In this document: piece by piece, positions 52,708 through 62,904 of the stretch | How the letters are laid out: every line of letters starts with the position of its first letter | Numbering within the stretch: the first letter of the stretch is position 1 | Assembly: GCA_965261585.1 (NCBI GenBank) | Contig: CBDHDN010000029.1 | Location: 459,226 to 523,225, forward strand | Length of the DNA: 64,000 nt | Direction of reading: 5' to 3' | DNA from: CBDHDN01 sp965261585 | GTDB taxonomy: Bacteria; Pseudomonadota; Alphaproteobacteria; UBA6615 | Made by a program: the position numbers and the translations under genes | Notes under the pieces: model-generated | What the model was told of the DNA's origin: nothing | Databases searched by the model: none | Seen by the model: the letters and a program-made list of their open reading frames with translations, nothing else

Positions 52708-54086
52708 GCCGGCTGATCGTCGTCTCAAATCGCGTCGCACCGGTGGACGAGGGCAAGGCCACGGCCGGCGGCTTGGCCGTCGCCGTGCTCGCCGCCCTGA
52801 AAAAGACCGGCGGGATCTGGTTCGGCTGGAGCGGCGAGGTCATGGCCGCGCCGACAACGCAACCGCGCATCTACGACGTCGGCAAGCTGACCTACGCGAC
52901 GGTCGACCTGACGCGCCAGGATTTCGACGAGTACTACAACGGGTTCGCCAACGGCACGCTGTGGCCGCTGTTCCACTATCGCCTCGACCTGACGTCGTTC
53001 AGCCGCCGCGACTATGCCGGATATCTGCGCGTCAACGGGCTGTTCGCCGGCAAGCTTTTCCCGATGCTGCAGGCCGACGACCGGCTGTGGATCCACGACT
53101 ATCACTTGATCCCGATGGGCGAGGCGCTGCGCCATGCCGGGTTCGAGGGCCGGATCGGCTTCTTCCTGCACACGCCGTTTCCGGCCTACGAGATTCTCGT
53201 CGCCCTGCCGAGCCATCCGGACCTGGTGCGTGCGTTGTGTGCCTACGACGTGATCGGCTTCCAGACCGACGGCGACCTGCATTCGTTCCATGAGTACATC
53301 ACGCGCGAAGCCGGTGGCCGCATCCATGACGACGGCACGGTCGAGGCGTTCGGCCGGATGCTGCTGGCCGGCACGTTCCCGATCGGCGTCGATGCCGACA
53401 ATGTCACGCACATGGCCGAGGCGGCGATCGGCGGCCAGCAGAGTATCCGCCTCCGACAGTCCCTGGGCGAACGGGCGCTCATTATCGGGGTGGACCGGCT
53501 CGACTACTCCAAGGGGCTCGTGCACCGGTTCCTGGCCTTCGAACGGCTTATCGAAAGCTACCCCGAAAACCGCAACAAGGCGACGCTGATGCAGATCGCG
53601 CCGCCGACGCGTGCCGAGGTCCCGGAATATATCGAGATCCGTCGCGAGCTAGAGGAGACGGCCGGGCGCGTCAACGGCCGCTTCGCGGAGTTCGATTGGG
53701 TGCCGATCCGCTACCTGAACAAGTCCGTCAACCGGCGCACGCTGGCCGGGTTTTTCCGGGCCGCTCAGATCGGCTTGGTGACGCCGCTGCGTGACGGCAT
53801 GAACCTGGTGGCCAAGGAATTCGTGGCCGCCCAGGACCCCGACGACCCCGGCGTCCTCGTGCTCTCGCGCTTTGCCGGCGCCGCCGACCAGTTGCGCGAG
53901 GCCTTGCTGGTCAATCCGTTCGATATCGATGAGATGGCGGAGGCGATGCAACGCGGCCTCGACATGCCCCTCAACGAGCGCCAGGGGCGCTGGCACGAGC
54001 TCTCCTCCATCGTCTGCGAGAGCGACATCTCGGCCTGGCGCAAACAATTCCTGGCCGCGCTCGATGCGGCGCCCTATGGGCCCTAG
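52704..54086 (+). CDS. otsA: Trehalose-6-phosphate synthase
   Basis: 460 residues, GT20. The start is TTG 52704, overlapping the GH15 stop (TTGA). N-terminal SRLIVVSNRVAPVDEGKATA GGLAVAVLAAL, donor/acceptor residues WIHDYHLIPMGEALRHAGFE, GFFLHTPFPAYEILVALPSH, FPIGVDADNV, GVDRLDYSKGLVHRFLAFER and TPLRDGMNLVAKEFVAAQ. Joins UDP-glucose and glucose-6-P. All catalytic motifs present. Confidence 0.95.
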   Translation: MSRLIVVSNRVAPVDEGKATAGGLAVAVLAALKKTGGIWFGWSGEVMAAPTTQPRIYDVGKLTYATVDLTRQDFDEYYNGFANGTLWPLFHYRLDLTSFSRRDYAGYLRVNGLFAGKLFPMLQADDRLWIHDYHLIPMGEALRHAGFEGRIGFFLHTPFPAYEILVALPSHPDLVRALCAYDVIGFQTDGDLHSFHEYITREAGGRIHDDGTVEAFGRMLLAGTFPIGVDADNVTHMAEAAIGGQQSIRLRQSLGERALIIGVDRLDYSKGLVHRFLAFERLIESYPENRNKATLMQIAPPTRAEVPEYIEIRRELEETAGRVNGRFAEFDWVPIRYLNKSVNRRTLAGFFRAAQIGLVTPLRDGMNLVAKEFVAAQDPDDPGVLVLSRFAGAADQLREALLVNPFDIDEMAEAMQRGLDMPLNERQGRWHELSSIVCESDISAWRKQFLAALDAAPYGP

Positions 54087-54096
54087 CCAAACCGCG

Positions 54097-55089
54097 ATGC
54101 CCGTGTACACGGGACTGCACCTGCTGGCCGATATTGGCGGCACCAAGGCGCGGTTCGCCCTGCTGGCGCCCGGCGGTGAACCCCAGGACATCCGCGTGCT
54201 CTACAATCGCGAGCACGCCGACCTGAAGCAAGCGATCGACGCCTACCTGGCCGACGTCAAGCCCCTGGCACCGCTTATCGATGCCGCCTTCTCGGTTGCC
54301 TGTCCCGTCAATCGGGAGCGCATCAAGCTAACCAACTTCGGCTGGTCGTTCGTCATTGAAGAAATGCGGCGCCAGCTCGGCCTGCGCCACTTGGCGGTCG
54401 TCAACGACTTCACCGCAATCGCGCTGTCCGTACCGCACCTGAAACCCGCGGACCTGCGCAAGCTGGGCGGCGACGAACCGGCACCGCACGCACCGATCGG
54501 CATCATCGGCCCCGGCACCGGCCTCGGCGTCTCGGGTCTCGTCTATGGCGACGGGCGCTGGACGGCGCTGGCCAGCGAGGGCGGGCACGTCACGCTGCCC
54601 AGCCGATCCGACGAGGAGGATCGCGCGCTGTCGGTGTTGCGTCGGCGCTACGGCCATGTGTCCGCCGAGCGCGCCGTCTCCGGCCCCGGCCTCTGCGCAC
54701 TCTATGAGGCACTAGCCGAAATCGAAGGGCGGGCGGTCGAATCGCTTGATCCCGGGGAGGTCTCTGGACGGGCGGCCAGCGACGAGCTCTGTCGGCGGGC
54801 CACCCGCATGTTCTCCGGCATGTTGGGCACGGTTGCCGGCGACCTCGCATTGACGCTCGGCGCCACCGGCGGTGTTTATATCGGCGGCGGTGTCGTCCAC
54901 AATATGGGCGAATCGTTTGACGCCACGCACTTCCGGGAGCGGTTCGAGGACAAGGGCCGCATGCGCAAGTTCACGGCGCCGATCCCGGCCTATGCGATCG
55001 CCAAGCAGTGGCCGGCGTTCGACGGGCTGGCCTACCACCTGGCCAACTGGACCGAAAACCAGGGATCGGCGGTGCCATTGCGCCGGTGA
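54097..55089 (+). CDS. glk: Glucokinase
   Basis: 330 residues; ATG 54097 chosen (MPVYTGLHLLADIGGTKARF), 10 bases after otsA; ATG 54076 is also possible. Phosphate-1 LLADIGGTKARFALL, catalytic Asp in VVNDFTAIALSVPHL, GIIGPGTGLGVSGLVY and EGGHVTLPSRSDEE, typical of the bacterial Glk (non-ROK) family. Phosphorylates glucose, here likely from the GH15 enzyme, giving glucose-6-P for OtsA. Confidence 0.92.
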   Translation: MPVYTGLHLLADIGGTKARFALLAPGGEPQDIRVLYNREHADLKQAIDAYLADVKPLAPLIDAAFSVACPVNRERIKLTNFGWSFVIEEMRRQLGLRHLAVVNDFTAIALSVPHLKPADLRKLGGDEPAPHAPIGIIGPGTGLGVSGLVYGDGRWTALASEGGHVTLPSRSDEEDRALSVLRRRYGHVSAERAVSGPGLCALYEALAEIEGRAVESLDPGEVSGRAASDELCRRATRMFSGMLGTVAGDLALTLGATGGVYIGGGVVHNMGESFDATHFRERFEDKGRMRKFTAPIPAYAIAKQWPAFDGLAYHLANWTENQGSAVPLRR

Positions 55090-55101
55090 TATGCTCGCGC
55101 C

Positions 55102-56397
55102 ATGGGCGAGCAGCCGATACCGATGCAACGAGCGCCCTCGCGCAACCGCGCCGACACGGCACTCGAGCATGCCTATCGCCGCGACGCCGGCGCGGTAACC
55201 GCGGCGCTGGCGCGCCTGTTCGGCCCCGGTAATCTGGATCTGATTGAAACCGCACAGCAGGATGCATTGTTGCGTGCACTCGCGGTCTGGCGCGAGGGCG
55301 GAATTCCCGACAACCCAACGGCTTGGCTGATCAAGGTCGCACGTAACCGGGCGATCGACATCATCCGCCAGAACCGCCTGCACGGCGAGCGGCACGCGGA
55401 GCTCGTCGTCGCGCCACGGCTGCCGGAGCCCGATTGGGACGACGGCGTCACACTGCGCAGCGAGCTCACCGACGACCAGCTGCGCATGATGTTCGTTTGC
55501 TGCGATCCCGCGCTCTCGATCGAGGCGCAGATCGTGCTGACGCTGAAGACGCTCTGCGGCATGCAGGTCGCGGAGATCGCCCGCGCCCTGCTGACGGCCG
55601 AGCCGACAATCTCCAAGCGCCTGACGCGGGCCAAGCAGGCGCTGCGCGCGGCGCATATCGGCTTCGAATTGCCGGCGCAAGACGCGCTGGCGGCCCGGCT
55701 CGATACGGTGCTGATGGTGCTCTACCTGTTGTTCAACGAGGGCTACAGCGCCCACAAGGGCGAACGCCCGGTCCGCCGCGAGCTTTGCGAGGAAGCAATC
55801 CGCCTCGCCTCGTTGCTGGCGCAACATCCGCTGACCGACCGGCCGCGGGTTCACGCGCTGCTCGCCTTGGTGTTGCTGCACGGCTCCCGTCTGGCGGCGC
55901 GTCTCGAGGGCAACAGCGAATCCGCGACCCTGGCCGAGCAGGACCGCGCCCTGTGGGACCGTGACTCCATTCACCGCGGCCTTGTCTGCCTGGCCAAGTC
56001 CGCCGACGGTGAGGACGTGACGAGGTTTCATCTCGAGGCTGGCATCGCCGCCTGCCATGCCGTCGCCCCAACCTATGAGCAGACCGACTGGCAGCGCATC
56101 GTCGGCCTCTACGATCAGCTGCTGACGCTGAACCCGTCGCCGGTCGTCACTCTCAACCGGGCCATCGCCGTGGGCATGCATGCCGGGCCGGCCGCCGGCC
56201 TCGCCGAGCTGGAAAAGATCGCCGATCATCCGAAATTGAAGGGCTATTTCCTGCTGCCCGCGGCGTTCGGCGAGCTGCATGCACGCCTCGACAGACCGCG
56301 GGAGGCCGCACGCTATCTGCGTCAGGCCTACGATCTGGCAGCCTCCGCCGCCGACCGCCGTTTCCTCGCCAAGCGCCTGGCCGCACTGACCGATTGA
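55102..56397 (+). CDS. ECF42-type RNA polymerase sigma factor with C-terminal TPR-like domain
   Basis: 431 residues. Sigma region 2: AVTAALARLFGPGNLDLIET, NPTAWLIKVARNRAIDIIRQ. Region 4: RMMFVCCDPALSIEAQIVLT LKTLCGMQVAEIARAL, TISKRLTRAKQALR. The extra 250-residue C-terminal helical domain (DUF6596-like) with VLYLLFNEGYSAHKGERPVR, LTDRPRVHALLALVLLHGSR and GLYDQLLTLNPSPVVTLNRA is the hallmark of the ECF42 group. These are usually encoded next to DGPF-domain genes they control; here an IS1380 separates it from one (58121). Starts 12 bases after glk. Confidence 0.9.
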   Translation: MGEQPIPMQRAPSRNRADTALEHAYRRDAGAVTAALARLFGPGNLDLIETAQQDALLRALAVWREGGIPDNPTAWLIKVARNRAIDIIRQNRLHGERHAELVVAPRLPEPDWDDGVTLRSELTDDQLRMMFVCCDPALSIEAQIVLTLKTLCGMQVAEIARALLTAEPTISKRLTRAKQALRAAHIGFELPAQDALAARLDTVLMVLYLLFNEGYSAHKGERPVRRELCEEAIRLASLLAQHPLTDRPRVHALLALVLLHGSRLAARLEGNSESATLAEQDRALWDRDSIHRGLVCLAKSADGEDVTRFHLEAGIAACHAVAPTYEQTDWQRIVGLYDQLLTLNPSPVVTLNRAIAVGMHAGPAAGLAELEKIADHPKLKGYFLLPAAFGELHARLDRPREAARYLRQAYDLAASAADRRFLAKRLAALTD

Positions 56398-56426
56398 GCG
56401 CCATCGATGCGCTTCGGCGTTGCTAG

Positions 56427-58079
56427 CCCGGATTTCTCACAGCGGGATTGGTGGTGGCCGAGAGCCAGTTCATCTTCGGCGCTGTTGATGGGTTGCTGAG
56501 AAGCAGGCAGGCTGGAGGGTTCCGCCGGCTGCTGGCGGTGGTCTGAGGCTGGAGTTGATCCTGTGTGGTTGACGGGACGGGCGGAGGCCGGCTGCTGGGG
56601 TCAGCCGGTGGCGTTGCATAATCGATGGTGAGCCAGGCGGTATTCCTGCTGGTAGGGGAACGAAGACGCCATTGCGAACTTGACGCGGCGGACGGAGCGG
56701 CGCACCTGGGCGCCGATCTTCAACAGCTTCAAGCGGATGGTGCCGCAGGTGGCGCGGGCGAAGCGGGTGTGCTTGAGGGCGATGCGGCGCAGCGCGCAGA
56801 GCAGCGCATAGGCCATGGCGGCGAACCACAAGCGCAGCTGGTTGGCCCGCATGGTGGCAGCCGAAGTGCGGTCGGCGAACAGATCGGCCTGGCATTCCTT
56901 GATGCGGTTCTCCATGTCGCCGCGGGCGCAATAGACCTTTTCATAGAGCCGGCGGGCCTTGACCTCGCCGGTGCCGAGCGAGGTGACGACGAAGCGCGGA
57001 TTGGCCTTACCGTGGGTCCATTCGGCCTTGGCGACGACGCGGCGTTCGCGGCTCCAGCTCTTACGCGTCGTCCACACCAGCTCCTGGTAGCGGCGGGCCG
57101 GCTTGCCGGTGCGCCGGCTGTCGGCGGCGGCGGCGGCGAGAGCGTTCTCGATCGCGCCGCTGAGCCGCTTGTTCCTGGCCAGCCCAAAGACGTAGTCGAC
57201 CCGGTTGGCTTCGCACCACGCCATCAGCGCCTCGCGGGCGAAGCCGGAATCAGCGCGCACCAGAATACGCACGTCCGGCCAGTCGTCGCGGATCTGCTCG
57301 ACGATCCGGGCGAGCTCCTCGATCGCGCCGGCGGCGCCGTCGATATTGGCCGGCCGCAGCTTCGCCGCCAGCAGATGCCGGCCACAGAAGATGTACAGCG
57401 GCAGATAGCAGTAACAATCGTAGTAACCGTGGAAGAACGATCCTCCTGCTCGCCGTGCAACGGATCGTCGGTCGCGTCGAGGTCGATGATGATCTGCTTC
57501 GCCGGCCGCCGGTGCGCGGCCAAGAACAGCGCGACGAACTGGCGCTCGATCGCCGCCGCGTCGTGGCCGATCTTGTGATAGCGCGACGGCGCCCCCGACG
57601 GCGCGTGCTCCAGCCGGTTCAGCGTCGACTTGCCGGCGAGCGGCGCGCAGTCCGCCCGCCGCGCCTCGAGCTTGCCGGCGAGCACCGCCTATCACCGGAT
57701 CATGGCGCAGCTCGTCGTGGTCGATCAGGTCCTCGTAACCCAGCGCCAGGGCGAACACACGTTGGCCGACCAGCGTCGCGACGCTGTGCTCCGTCAACGC
57801 CGGATCGCGGCCGTCCTGGAAACATCGCGCAAACCCCGCGACCAGGCCAATCGCCCGCTCCGTGGCCCCCAGCAAAAGCGCGCCGCCGTTCGACGTCACC
57901 GCACCGCCGTCAAACGCTGCCTCAACGCGCCGGCTCTCAAACGCGTGCAAATCCGAACAGATCCGAGATACACTCTGTTGGCATTGGGGAGATCCTCCGT
58001 CTCAGCTTAAGTTCTTGTTGCAACAATCACTTTCGCTGATTCGGGGCCCCGATGCACTACTCCGTGTGAGAAATCCGGG
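56427..58079 (-). mobile_element. IS1380-family element, copy 1
   Basis: 1653 bp with inverted ends CCCGGATTTCTCACA, flanked by CTAG on both sides (56423-56426 and 58080-58083), a 4-bp target duplication. Inserted between the ECF42 sigma factor and the DGPF gene. A relative begins at 62905. Confidence 0.92.
56601..57950 (-). pseudogene. IS1380-family transposase, two frame changes
   Basis: 449 codons in the listed frame: N-part MHAFESRRVEAAFDGGAVTS NGGALLLGATERAIGL, then out of frame about 57420-57690, where KQIIIDLDATDDPLHGEQEG (first Asp) lies in another frame, and back at GSFFHGYYDCYCYLPLYIFC through LVRADSGFAREALMAWCEAN (second Asp) and YCARGDMENRIKECQADLF (Glu). One extra G near 57685 and one missing G near 57440 account for this. 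Otherwise full length for the family. Confidence 0.85.
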
Positions 58080-58120
58080 CTAGACGGCGCCGCGGACCAC
58101 GGCCGATCAATTGAGGAGGA

Positions 58121-58481
58121 TTAGTCGGGCGCCGGAAAATCGCCGACCTCACGCACCTCGACACTGCCGCCCAACGACAGGCCCGGGCACGATCCGGCGA
58201 TTTCTATGGCATCCTCCAGCGACGCGGCCGAGACGATGAAATAGCCGTTGATCGTCTCCTTTGCTTCGGCGAACGGCCCGTCGGTCGTGAGGCGGCCCTC
58301 GCGCATCCGCACCGTCTCGCCGATATCCGTGCGCAGCCGGGTTACGCCCCTCAGGACTTTCTTCTCGGCCAAGCGCTTCCGCCCAGGCGACGAACTTGGC
58401 GACGAGTTCGTTGTAGTCCTGTTCGCTATAGTCCGAGAAGTCGATCTCCTCGTCGCGCAACAGCAATAGGTAGTCGCTCAT
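58121..58481 (-). pseudogene. DGPF-domain (YCII-related) protein, one frameshift
   Basis: From ATG 58481: MSDYLLLLRDEEIDFSDYSE and YNELVAKFVAWAEAL, then the frame shifts; the rest is AEKKVLRGVTRLRTDIGETV, LTTDGPFAEAKETINGYFIV and AASLEDAIEIAGSCPGLSLG. The DGPF motif (TDGPFAEAKE) gives the family its name. Removing one T (near 58371) gives 120 codons, the normal length. Such proteins are coded beside ECF42 sigma factors; their biochemical role is unknown. Confidence 0.8.
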
Positions 58482-58554
58482 CCCTCACCTCCGTGGCGCG
58501 TACCCTACCCGCCTCAAGGACGATCCAGGCCGCGACAATCGGGACACCTGGCGT

Positions 58555-59532
58555 TCAGCCCCAAAGCGCGGGTTCAGGCGGCGCGACAAGGCTGCCGTCG
58601 AACCGCAGTCCGGCGGCCCGGTCGCGCGCGAGCAGCAGCGGGCCGTCCAGGTCGACGAACGCCGCCCGGCCGGCCAACACGCATGGCCGGCGCCATCGCC
58701 AGGCTGGTCGCCACCATGCAGCCGACCATCAGGCGATAGCCGGCGGCGTCGCCGCGTCGGCCAGCGCCAGGGCCTCGGTCAGTCCCCCGGTCTTGTCGAG
58801 CTTGATGTTGACCGCGTCGTAGCGTCCGGTCAGGCGATCGAGGCTGGACCGGTCGTGGCACGATTCGTCGGCGCAGACCGGCACCGGCCGCGGCAGCTCG
58901 GCCAACGCCGCGTCTGCATCCGCCGGCAGCGGCTGTTCCAACAGCGCGACCCCAGCGCGGCCAGCGCCGGCGCCATCTCGCTGTAGAGAGCCGGCGTCCA
59001 CGCCTCGTTTGCATCGACGATCAGCTGCGCTGCCGGGGCGCTTGCGCGCACGGCCTCGACCCGTGCCAGGTCGTCCGCGCCGGCGAGCTTCAGCTTCAAC
59101 AGCGGCCGCGCCGCCTGAGCCCGGGCCGCGGCCGCCATCGCCACAGGGCTGTCGAGGCTGAGCGTGTAGGCGGTCACGACGCTTGCCGGCCGCACCAGCC
59201 CGGCCAGGCGCCAGACCGGCACGCCCTGCTGTTTGGCCGCCAGGTCCCAGTAGGCACAGTCCAGCGCATTGCGGGCCGCGCCCGGTGGCAACGCCTGCTG
59301 CAGGCCGTGCCGGCCCAGGCCCTCCGCTACACTCACGGCAACACCCTCGAGCGCGGCGACCACGCCGTCGACCGTCTCGCCATAGCGCGCATAGGGCCAC
59401 GCACTCGCCGCGCCCGGCATGGCCGTTCGCCCGCAGCTCGACGACCACGACCTCGGACGTCGTTTTGGTCCCGCGCGATATCGCAAAGCTCTCGCGCAGC
59501 GGCCAACTCTCACGCGCAACACGCAGCTGCAT
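58555..59532 (-). pseudogene. dgcA: N-acetyl-D-glutamate racemase DgcA / enolase-superfamily epimerase, frameshifted
   Basis: MQLRVARESWPLRESFAISR then, in another frame from about 59405, YARYGETVDGVVAALEGVAV, NALDCAYWDLAAKQQGVPVW, RPLLKLKLAGADDLARVEAV (acid-base Lys pair), AAQLIVDANEAWTPALYSEM (metal Asp), then again shifted: LLEQPLPADADAALAELPRP, VCADESCHDRSSLDRL and AVNIKLDKTGGLTEALALAD (second Lys). The C-terminal GYRLMVGCMVATSLAMAPAM and VLAGRAAFVDLDGPLLLARD are again out of frame and run to the stop at 58555. All motifs of a muconate-lactonizing-type dipeptide epimerase are present. Adjacent to dgcN. Indels may be errors. Confidence 0.8.
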
Positions 59533-59545
59533 CACGATCGGCCGG

Positions 59546-60550
59546 CTAGTCGAGCGCGTCGAGCAACGCGTCGACCCCGGTCAACACGGGATCGACACAC
59601 GGCAGGCCAAGCTCGTCGGCGGTGCGCTCCAACTCTGCCCGGCGCGCATCGTCGTCGGCGAGCCCGGACGTATTGACGGCGACACCGATGCAGCGTGCCG
59701 CCGGGCATGTCAGCCGCGCCGCCGCCAGGTGCCCATCGATGCAGTCACGAAGATTGGGCAACGGCCGATCCGGCAGGCCCCGCATATGGTTGCGCGTCGG
59801 CTCGTGACACAGCACCAGAGCATCGGGCTGCGCCCCATGCACGAGGCCCATCGTGACCCCGGCAAAGGACGGGTGAAACAGTGAACCCTGACCTTCGATC
59901 AGATCCCAATGATCGGGGTCGTTGGCCGGCGCCAGCCACTCCGTCGCACCGGAGATGAAATCGGCGACGACCGCGTCGACGGAGACGCCGTCGCCGGCGA
60001 TCAGGATCCCGGTCTGTCCGGTCGCCCTGAAATCGGCGGCGACGCCCCGCGCGATCAGTCCGCGGTGGATCGCCAGCGACGCGTACATCTTGCCGACCGA
60101 GCAGTCGGTGCCGACGGTCAACAGCCGCTTGCCCGGCCGCGCATCCCCGGTGCCGACATCGAACTTGCGGGTCGGATGGCGCACGTCATGCAGCTGCTGG
60201 CCGTGGCGAAACCGCGGCGGCCGCGACCGCCGACACATCGGCAACGCGTTCGTGCAGGCCGCTCGCCACATCCATGCCGGCGGCGAGCGCCGCACACAAT
60301 GGATCGATCCAACTGTCGGCCAGAACGCCGCCGCGGTTGGCGACGCCGATGACGAGCGTCTTGCATCCGGCCGCCGCGGCCGCCGCGATGCTCATGTCCG
60401 GCAGGCCGAGGTCGGCCTCGCAACCCGGTAAGGCGGAGCTGGCCGATGCACCATTCCGGGCGCCATTGCACGACGCCGGCCGCGGTCTTGGCGGCAAGCT
60501 GATCGGGCGCGTCGCCGAGGAACATGAGATACGGGTTGTTCGATCGCCAT
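59546..60550 (-). pseudogene. dgcN: DUF1611 protein DgcN (D-glutamate catabolism), frameshifted
   Basis: From ATG 60550 (MAIEQP, then YLMFLGDAPDQLAAKTAAGV after one extra C). Contains VQWRPEWCIGQLRLTG, AGCKTLVIGVANRGGVLADS and, after a third insertion, QQLHDVRHPTRKFDVGTGDA, PGKRLLTVGTDCSVGKMYAS (P-loop-like), LIEGQGSLFHPSFAGVTMGL and ALVLCHEPTRNHMRGLPDRP. 1005 minus 3 gives 334 codons, the usual length. DgcN (N-acetyltransferase) and DgcA (racemase) together convert D-glutamate in marine bacteria. The divergent neighbour is a gamma-glutamyltransferase-family gene. Confidence 0.82.
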
Positions 60551-60685
60551 GTCTCGCCTCGCTGCCAAGTATGCCATGCGCATCCTGCCACAAGGGCGAC
60601 GCGCCGTGTCATGGTTGCGGCGCCGGCGGCGCCAACGCTATGTTTCCTGCGTCCCGGACGTCCCCAACATGGCAGTCAGGCTCAG

Positions 60686-62483
60686 ATGTTCACAACCCGC
60701 CCCGAAATTCGCGGCACATTCGGTGTCGTGACGTCGACCCACTGGCTCGCCTCCATGGCCGGATGGGCGATGTTGGAGCGCGGCGGCAACGCGTTCGACG
60801 CCGCCGTCGCCACCGGCTTCGCCCTGCAGGTGGTCGAGCCGCATCAAAATGGTCTCGGCGGCGATCTGCCGATCGTGTTGTACAGTGCCGCCAAGCGCCA
60901 GGTCGAGGTCGTCTGCGGCCAGGGCGTCTCGCCCGCGGCAGCGACGATCGAGCGGTACCGCGATCTGGGCGTCGAGCGGATACCGGGGAACGGCCTGCTG
61001 GCTCCGTGCGTACCGGGCGCGTTTGGCGGCTGGCTGTTGTTGCTCCGCGACTATGGCAGCTTGCCGCTCGCCGACGTGATGGCGCCGGCCATCGGCTACG
61101 CCCGTGACGGCTACGCCGTCGTGCCGGCGCTCAACGAGACGATTGCCCAGATGGAAGGGACCTTCGTCGACGCCTGGCCGACCTCGGCGGCCACGTACCT
61201 GGTCCGCGGCGGCGCACCGGCCATCGGCAGCCTGCATACCAATCCCACTCTCGCGGCAACCTACGAGCGGCTGGTGCGCGAGGCCGCAAGCAAAACGGGT
61301 TCGCGCGAGGACAAGATCGAGGCCGCCCCGCCCTTGCCTTTTATGAGGGCTTCGTGGCCGAGGAGGTCGACCGCTTCTGCCGCACGACGGCATGGCCCGA
61401 CGGCACCGGCAATCGCAACGGCGGCCTGCTGACCGGCGACGACATGGCGCGCTGGCGTGCCACGGTCGAAGCGCCGGTCACCTACGACTATCACGGCTAC
61501 ACCGTCTGCAAGCCGGGGCCGTGGAGTCAGGCGCCCGTGCTGCTGCAACAGCTGGCGCTCCTGAAAGACTTTCCCCTTGCCGAAATGGATCCCCTTGGCG
61601 CCGACTTCGTGCACACGCAAGTCGAAGCGGCAAAGCTGGCTCTGGCCGACCGCGAGGCCTGGTAGCGGCGACCCCGATGTCGTCGACGTCCCACTCGCCG
61701 CGCTGCTGGGGCGACGCCTACAACGATGACCGCCGGCGCCTGATCTCATCGTCGGCTTCGCTCGAGCTGCGCCCGGGCGCACCGGACGGACAATCGCCGC
61801 GGCTGCCGACCTTCTCCACCGCGGCGGCGCTGTTGCACGACGGCACTTTGCCCGCCGGCAGCGGCGAACCGAACGCCAATCTCGTGGACCCTGGTGATAC
61901 GGTGCACCTGGACGCCGCCGACCGCTTCGGCAACATGGTCTCGTGCATGCCCAGCGGCGGTTGGCTGCAGTCCTCGCCGGTGATCCCGGCGTTGGGCTTC
62001 TGCCTGGGCTCGCGCATGCAGATGTTCTGGCTCGAGGACGGCCTGGCGTCTTCGCTGCGCCCCGGCGTGCGGCCCCGCACGACGTTGAGCCCGAGCTTGG
62101 CCTTGCGCGACGGCGAACCGGCGATCGCCTTCGGCACGCCAGGGGGCGACCAGCAGGACCAGTGGGCGTTAACCACGTTCCTGCACCACGTGCACCACGA
62201 CTATGATCTGCAGGCGGCCTGCGACGCGCCGGCCTATCACACGGATCATGCGCCCTCGAGCTTCTATCCGCGCGGCGCGTTCCTCGGTGCCCTTCAGGTC
62301 GAGGGCCGGCTGCCGGCAGCGACGATCGAGGAGCTCAAGCGGCGCGGTCACCGGGTCCAGGTCGCGGGCGACTGGACCCTCGGCCGCATGACGGCCGTGG
62401 CACGGGTCCGAATCGATGGCCAAACGGTACTCAAGGCCGCGGCCCACCCGCGCTTTCAGCAGGCCTACGCCCTCGGCCGCTAG
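60686..62483 (+). pseudogene. Gamma-glutamyltransferase-family Ntn hydrolase, frameshifted
   Basis: MFTTRPEIRGTFGVVTSTHW without signal peptide; SMAGWAMLERGGNAFDAAVA, EPHQNGLGGDLPIVLYSAAK, IPGNGLLAPCVPGAFGGWLL and then, in other frames, FYEGFVAEEVDRFC, LLTGDDMARWRATVEAPVTY and the autoprocessing Thr in DPGDTVHLDAADRFGNMVSC, with GTPGGDQQDQWALTTFLHHV near the end. Frame changes near 61335, 61664 and 61708; the last two are extra G. The family includes glutathione hydrolases and other amidases. Beside D-glutamate genes it may release glutamate. Confidence 0.8.
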
Positions 62484-62904
62484 CCGGTTCGACCCACCTG
62501 ACGCATGGGGTCCCCAAGCGTCAGGATCAGGCCACGAGGCCTGGCGGCGAGGTCGCCGACCCCGCACAACTGGCCGCTAAATCCCTGTTTTTACTGACGG
62601 AATTGTGGCCGGCCATATCGGTTCTGTTCTTTAACAATGCCTTAGCGATCTGCCCATACGCTCCTCATTAAGTATCGGATTCTGGCACATTTGCCACTTG
62701 GTCAACCCAGGAAGGGTCGTTCCGGTGCCGCAAGGCAAGTCCTTGGAATCATTGGTTGACAGCGGACTCACGGTTCCGCAACGATGACCCGCGTTGGCGA
62801 ATCGGACGACCGTGCAGGGGCCCAGTCAGCCACCGTCGCCAGGAAGGCCTCGGATGCAACGTCCGGCGGACCGCCGACGAGGGATTCTGGCCGCGTGCGG
62901 CTAG
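62484..62904. other. Intergenic region before the second IS1380
   Basis: About 420 bases with no supported gene; open frames here have no recognisable domain. CTAG at 62901-62904 is the likely target site of the IS. Confidence 0.4.
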
